A stretch of 64,000 nucleotides of DNA. Source: Aquilaria yunnanensis (taxonomy: Eukaryota; Streptophyta; Magnoliopsida; Malvales; Thymelaeaceae). Below, in pieces: positions 58,504 to 64,000 of the stretch. Each line of letters begins with the position of its first letter. Within the stretch, counting starts at the first letter, position 1. The stretch is from the NCBI GenBank assembly GCA_039654915.1, contig CM077594.1:72906393-72970392 (forward strand), in the 5' to 3' direction. The notes below the pieces were generated by a model that worked only from the letters and a program-made list of their open reading frames with translations, searched no databases and was not told the origin of the DNA. The translations under genes and the position numbers were made by a program.

Positions 58504-59364
58504 ATGGACTTTTTGACTGGGTTGCCTATGACCAAATTAAGGCATGATACAATCTGGGTCATTATGGATAGGCTAACCAAATGTGCCCACTTCTTACCTA
58601 TGAAACTCACAGACTTCTTGGATAAGTTAGCTCAGATGTATTTCCAGGAGATAGTGAGACAACATGGAGTGCCAGACTGCATTGTATCTATTATAGATCC
58701 AAGATTTACAGCTCGGTTTTGGAGTGCTTTTCGTAAAGCAGTAGGAACCAAAATCCACCTGAGTACTTCTTATCATCCTCAGACAAATGGGCGACCTGAA
58801 AGGGTGATACAGATACTGGAAGACATTCTCATGAGATCTGTGTTGGATTTCAAAAGTGAATGGGACCAACACTTGCCATTGGTGCAATTCTCATTTAACA
58901 ATAATTACCAAAGCACCATTGGCATGGCACCTTATGAAGCATTATATGGAAGAAGGTGCATGACAGCCCACTGTTGGGTGGAAGCCTCAGATAGGCTAGA
59001 GTTAGGTCCCAAAATTATTGAAGTGACAACTGCCAAAATCAAGAAAATTCAAGAGAGATTAAAGGCAGCCAATGAAAGGACCACAGCCTATGTGAACAAA
59101 AGAAGGAGAGACTTGGAATCTAAGGTTGGTGATAATGTTTGGCTGAAAGTTCCACCAACCAAAGGCACTATCAGATTTGGCAGAAGAACCAAGTTAGCTC
59201 CAAGATACATCGGACCTTATGAGATCTTGGACAAAGTTGACAAGGTAGCATACAGGTTTGCTCTACCACCAAGCATGTCAAGTGTTCATAATGTTTTTTA
59301 CATCAGTATGCTTAAGAAGTGTCTATTGGACACAAAGTATGCTATTGTAGTGGAAGACATATAG
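58504..59364 (+). pseudogene. Gypsy integrase core and C-terminus
   Basis: This is a 286-residue open frame. The catalytic set is Asp2 (MDFLTGLPMT) and Glu99 (GRPERVI). The second Asp, expected 35 residues before Glu99, is Ile63 in VSIIDPRFTARFW, where the left copy has SDRD, so catalysis should be lost. Downstream are NNNYQSTIGMAPYEALYGRR, CWVEASDRLELGP, a GDNVWLKVPPTKGTIRFGRR block (the GPY/F-type module with YIGPYEI) and FYISMLKKC. The Met start is internal to pol. The frame stops at 59362-59364 just before the chromodomain-like tail. Confidence 0.92.
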
Positions 59365-59576
59365 TTGGAACCTAACTTGACATATGAAGAGAAACCTATA
59401 GCTATCTTAGCCAAGGATACTAGAATGTTAAGAAACAAACATCTTCCCATGGTTAAAGTTCAGTGGTCACACCACTCCGAAAGAGAGGCAACCTGGGAAA
59501 CTGAAAAAAGACTTTATGGAAAGGTAACCTGAAGAATACCCGAAGCTAAAGGCTATTTTGGAGGACCAAAATTTTT
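59365..59576 (+). pseudogene. Gypsy chromodomain-like tail (after a stop)
   Basis: In the same frame as the integrase, beyond the stop, it reads LEPNLTYEEKPIAILAKD and then LPMVKVQWSHHSEREATWET, the chromodomain-like motif of the left-hand copy. A frameshift follows near 59510-59525, and the last segment (GYFGGPKF-type reading) is out of frame. Confidence 0.85.
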
Positions 59577-59589
59577 AGGGAGAGGAGGA
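59577..59589 (+). other. Polypurine tract of the plus-strand gypsy fragment
   Basis: AGGGAGAGGAGGA lies immediately before the 3' LTR. It is the plus-strand priming site and is equivalent to 4719-4732 in the other element. Confidence 0.8.
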
Positions 59590-59590
59590 T

Positions 59591-62076
59591 TGTTACCACC
59601 ACACAAAAATGAGAGAATTACAAATGTGTCATAATGGCTAAAAACCATTATATTGTGTATTTCTCACCATAATGATTGAAGTGTAGGCGGTAAAAGGCAT
59701 GATCAACACCTCCTTAAAAGTTTTCCAAGTTGGTAACTTGGCCCCTAAGAAAATCCTTAAGGATTGCTTGTTTGTCAAGCAACCAATAGACTTTTTTTGT
59801 AAGGTTTTGGAAATTTGGGTACTCAATTACAAAACTCCCACGAAAGAGACTTGGAGAGTTATGGGAAAGATATGAATGGTATGAAAGTGCGATTGGAGGA
59901 CCAAATTGCTCATGGAAGACAAGTTTGGAAAAAGGAAACACTAAAGGCAATAAGGACCTAAATGTCCTAGTGTAAACCTTAAGCTGTTCAAGCTTTTGAC
60001 TTTAGTCTAAGGATGGAATTGTGGGGTTATCCCACCATGGGGGAGGCAGCCAATACTTGATAATTAGTCAAAAATGTTGGGCACATGTGTACCAATGATT
60101 TTAAGACAAAGAAACCATAATTAGTGGGAAGGAAAATGACATAAAGTAAGGTTAAGCTTGTTAAGTGTGTTTTGTGCCCTTAAGCTCATTTAAGGCCATT
60201 TAAGTGGCCAAATCACTTATCCCTCTCTCATTTTCATCCTCATCCAGCCCAAGAACATAGCCACACTTCCTCCATAGCCACCACACCTTCAAACTTGCAG
60301 TTGATTGAAATCAAAGGCAAAAGGAAGCAATTGGAAGCAAACTAGAGCTTTTGCTTGGATACTTCAAGGATCAAGCTTGATTTTCAGCCTACCCACTTTG
60401 GTAAGAGTTATCTTGCTCTAATGGGTTTTTTTATGTATTCTTCAAGCAACCATGGAGCTAGGGCTAAGCTTGGAAGAGAGCCATGAGCTTGATGAACCAA
60501 GCTTAGTGAGGGGAGTGCACTTATTGAAGGTTTTGTGACCTAGTGTGAAGTGCAGAAAGATGGCAGTGAAATGACGGTTTCTAGAGCCCATAGTGCTAAC
60601 TAGTGTTAAAATCCTCCTAAGACCAAGCATTAGCTTGAGGAGGGCTTCCATAGTGATTTAGTTATGTTTATTGCATGATTTATGGAGTAACCTATGGTTA
60701 TTGTTGCTACTGCATTTCATGTGTTTGTTTGTTGTGAATGGCTGCTGCATTTGGTTGCTATATCTTGTATATATGCATTGTGGTTTCTTTTTTTTAATGT
60801 CTTTGGATGCAGGTTTTAATGATGGTTACATTGCCTATTGAATAAAGTGCTACCCTTACTAAGTTTCTCAATGAAACTTAGTCCCCCCAATTCTGTCATT
60901 TCTAGTCCAGCAGAAGGATCACCTTCAAACTAACTGTTGTGGTTTGATTTTTGTTCTGAAATTTCAGTTACATGAACTTCCATATGTCTAGTTATGATCT
61001 GGAAAGTTTGGTGATTTTAGGAGCACATTTGGTATTTTTAATGGTGGTACTTTTTATGTTCTGCAGCAGCTGTCCAGCATCCTGTTTTGGAGTCAATTGT
61101 GTCTCAGGCACTCCTGTAACTTAGGGTGCGTATCTAGCTGAGTTAAGACCATTATGTAGTGCATGTATGCATGTACATGTAGTGTATGTAAAATGAGATA
61201 AGTATGTGAACATTTGAGTAATGTTTTGGCTATGTAACTGATGTGGTGCAAAGCTGCCTAAGTGTGGATGATGGGCTGCTTACTTATAAATTCTGTTTTG
61301 CCCACATAAAGTTGTAACAAGAAAGGGAATGTAATTCCTATGTGTAATGGACATATATGGGATAGCCTTGGAGGGTTTTCCCCTTGTGAATGAAGTGTTT
61401 GCACACTTATGAAATTTTGTATGGGCAAAATAGTTATAAAGTGACCAGAATTTTGACTCTATACTTAAAGTTCTACATCTCCCTGTCTAGAAGGTATCTT
61501 GGTATGAAATTTTGACCCCACCTATAGAACATCTAGAGGTTGAATTGGGATTTGAAATTTATGAATTTGGAGCCCTGTAGCCAAAGATATGACGTTGCAA
61601 AATTGGCTAAGTTACTTTTCATTTGGTTAGAATTTTGTAACCAACTTAAAAAATCCATAACTTGGTCCGTAGGTGGGCTATTGATGTAAAAAAAAATTCC
61701 TTGGTTTTCTATAATTCTCTACTTGATGATGGAGTAATGAAAACATGGGGGTACATGGCTATAATGATAAAGTGTATTAGTGAAAGTTACAGGTGCAGTG
61801 GCTGTTCACTAAAACTTAACAAGATTGCCTAGTGTGTGGTAGTCAAGATTAAGACTTGTGCTAGTGTTTTCCTTCTTTTCTGCCATGGTGTGCATGAAAT
61901 ATGAATATCTGTGTGATGGTTAGACCAATATGCATCTGTTTACATAGTGCCCAAGAGGGCTACTTGGGTATGCAAACTAAGGGTAGTGTTCTGATGGCCT
62001 ATAGAACATTACCAATCCTGGAAGTCTAAATGCACAATTTTGTCACCATAATTGGACTACCCTGGAGTGGGTAACA
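59591..62076 (+). repeat. 3' LTR of the plus-strand gypsy fragment (2486 bp)
   Basis: It begins TGTTACCACC and ends GTGGGTAACA, the same termini as the solo LTR 814-3305, and matches that LTR throughout. No genes. The small open frames at 59638-59950 and 60442-60651 are not conserved. The U3/R/U5 boundaries cannot be placed with confidence. Confidence 0.93.
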
Positions 62077-62863
62077 GAATATTTCTATTCCAAACTGGTT
62101 TGGATGGAAACATTCGCAACTACATTTGAATGAAATGGAAACATTCACAACTTGTTTAGATTAAAAAGGAAAAATTCACAACTTGTTTAGAATGGAAAAA
62201 CTGGCAACTTGTTTGGAATGATATATGTTTAAACATTCACAACTAGCTTGGAATGGAAGCATTCATAACTTGTTTGAAGTGGAAACATTCGCAACTTGTT
62301 TAGAATGCAATGGAATGAATTGGAATATTCAAAACTAGTTTAGAATGAAATAGAAACATTCACAAGTTGTTTAGAATAAAATGGAAGCATTCACAACTTA
62401 TTTGGAATTAAAATATTCACAACTTATTTAGAATGAAATGGAAACATTCAGAACTTGTTTGGAATAAATTTTAAACATTCACAGTCATTTAGAATGAAAT
62501 GGAAACATTCATAACTTGTTTAGAATGAAATTGAAACATTCATAACTTGTTTGGAATGGAAACACTCACAACAACTTTAGAATGAGATGGAAACATTGAT
62601 AACTTATTTAGAATGAAATGGAAACATTCACAGCTTGTTTGGAATAGAAACATTCACAAGTTATTTTGAATGGAAGTATTCACAAGTTATTTAGAATGAA
62701 ATGGAAACATTGACAACTTGTTTGGAATGGAAACTTTCACAACTTGTTTATAATGATATGGAGACATTCAGAAATTGTTTTGCATTGGAAACATTCACAA
62801 TTTGTATAGAATGAAATGTAAAAATTCATAATTAGTTTGGAATGGAAGATTCACAACTACTTT
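62077..62863 (-). repeat. Satellite array, reversed orientation, block 7
   Basis: 26/31-bp monomers occur in the orientation of blocks 5 and 6. The first roughly 20 bases after the LTR (TTTCTATTCCAAACT) are in the opposite orientation and meet the rest at a TCCAAAC-TG-GTTTGGA inverted junction. The array ends abruptly at 62863. Confidence 0.9.
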
Positions 62864-64000
62864 TGTTATAGCCCTCCTAGTGGGAAGCTTTGATCAAGGA
62901 AGGTAGAGTAATTAGAACTTAGTTTGGAACCTTTTTTTAAGTTCATATAGCAAGAATAAGTGTGGTTGGCAAAGTTCACTAAGTTCCAAGGAGTTTAAGA
63001 AAGCAAATAAAGTTTAGGGGCAAAATGGTAATTTGGCATCATGAAGTGTCGGGCCAAGTCCCAAGAGTTAAAAATGAGTTTTGATCTTACCTACTATTTA
63101 AGGAAGGGAACTTTTTGGAAGTTTTTAAAAAGTTTGGTGGCTTGGTGTTTTAATGTGTTTTAGAGCTTGGTAAAGTAGTGGAAGTTGCCATTTTGCTCCT
63201 ATTCACCCTTAAGCCTGAGCTCATCATTCTTCCCCTGATCTATACTTGAATTCTTGGCTAAATCCAAGAGCTTTTGGTGAAATTTGAAGCCACTAGGTGT
63301 ATATATGCTTAGGGAAGCTTGATTCTAGGGGATTGTGTTTTTTGAGGTTAGAATTACGTTTCTAGCTAGTCCCCTATTTTTTATGAGAGGTAACATGATT
63401 TTTCATGTTGATTTCTTGTTTATTTGATGTTTTAGAACATGGGTTTTGTTTAGTTGTTAGTAATTTGGTGTCTTGTGCCTTGGTTTGCTTGGAACTTAGG
63501 TAGAACTTTGTGGAATTTTGTTCTTCGTGAGGAGTTGCTTGATTCTCACTTGTGACTTGAAAACAAGGAAAGGGAGTTATGGCTTTAAGCTTGATTGATG
63601 CTAATGGAGTACTGTTGCTTAAGGAGTTCAAGCAGTTTTAGCAATTGCATTATTTAGAGGGCAAGTTTGTTCATGGTGGGCTATGTGTTTGATGAAGTTT
63701 GGAATGATGTTTTACTGCATCATAGTTATGATGGTGGTAGTTTGTTATGGCCCTTGTAACATGTTTTATAGATATGAGGAGTTGGAAAACCATCCAAGCA
63801 TGTTTGGCATGATTGAGAAATCTTCCAGGGTATATGTAGCAAAAATTAAGATTTTTCTGGCTATGAAGATATTGGCAACACGTCACCAACATCGAAGACA
63901 CGTCACCAACAGCCATGTAAAACTTCCAAGAAATTAAGTACTGTGGTGATGTGTCACCAATCAGTGAAGGCATGTCATAAAGTTTGTACAATGTTTCCAA
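62864..64000. other. Unclassified non-satellite sequence, possible LTR start
   Basis: The satellite stops and a sequence starting TGTTATAGCCCTCC begins. A TG start at a sharp boundary would suit the beginning of another LTR element. No matching end, primer-binding site or protein signature lies in the window. A short direct repeat ACACGTCACCAAC occurs at 63878-63890 and 63898-63910, with a weaker copy at about 63948-63960. Open frames on both strands (63374-63631, 63671-64000, 63683-63937) overlap each other and look like chance. Confidence 0.4.

Larger units (their letters stand above)
58230..62076 (+). mobile_element. 5'-truncated Ty3/gypsy chromovirus fragment, plus strand
   Basis: The fragment contains the end of the integrase zinc-binding region (from about 58240), the integrase core, the chromodomain-like tail, a polypurine tract and a complete 3' LTR. 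It belongs to the same family as the element at 1-13439. Everything upstream of the integrase is missing, and satellite abuts directly. No target duplication can be expected with one end lost. The first 260 bases are frameshifted and contain stops. Confidence 0.9.

Noticed and set aside
13440..62076. A giant palindrome: gypsy, satellite, centre at about 41952, then satellite, gypsy in mirror order.
   Set aside because: Only the 20-nt arms match exactly. The monomers beyond them differ on the two sides, the 0.87-kb units are absent on the right, and the two gypsy copies have different breakpoints. It is not a recent inverted duplication.

Overview
This is AT-rich plant nuclear DNA, almost certainly from a flowering plant. 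The evidence is plant-type Ty1/copia and Ty3/gypsy chromovirus proteins, a copia primer-binding site for initiator Met-tRNA, and a CACTA (En/Spm) transposon. I cannot name the species. I find no host gene, tRNA or rRNA. Every coding trace belongs to a transposable element. Nearly half of the window (about 30 kb) is one satellite family, so the locus looks like heterochromatin (pericentromere, knob or similar; inference).

Layout. 1-13439: a decayed Ty3/gypsy chromovirus on the minus strand. Its 5' LTR is 12242-13439 and its 3' LTR runs from 4718 off the left edge. Gag, protease, RT, RNase H, integrase and a chromodomain-like tail lie between, broken by stops and frameshifts. Two solo LTRs of related sequence sit inside it, each with a 5-bp target duplication: 814-3305 (plus) in its 3' LTR and 5437-8100 (minus) in its integrase. 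13440-41960: satellite read as T-rich on the plus strand. It is interrupted by a solo copia LTR (16680-18092, plus) and by a complete, young copia element (21040-29284, minus; 5-bp target duplication; nearly identical LTRs; one frameshift). Between about 16.1 and 34.6 kb the satellite has higher-order structure: 26/31-bp monomers, units of about 0.87 kb, and a repeating set of three such units (about 2.6 kb). 41925-41980: a 20-nt perfect inverted repeat where the satellite switches strand. 41961-62863: the satellite in the opposite orientation. It is interrupted by a third copia LTR (46454-52596) that itself carries a CACTA element. A 2162-bp tandem duplication (45606-47767 and 47768-49929) has copied satellite, LTR and CACTA sequence together. 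It is interrupted again by a 5'-truncated plus-strand gypsy fragment with its 3' LTR (about 58230-62076). 62864-64000: non-satellite sequence beginning with a TG, possibly the start of another LTR element cut by the window edge.

The order of events can be read from the nesting: satellite first, then gypsy and copia insertions, loss of internal regions to leave solo LTRs, CACTA insertion into a copia LTR, and then the tandem duplication. The genes do not work together as a pathway. They are parasitic elements layered in a satellite array. The most unusual structures are the three-level satellite hierarchy, the strand-switch hairpin, the composite duplication and the palindrome-studded CACTA element.
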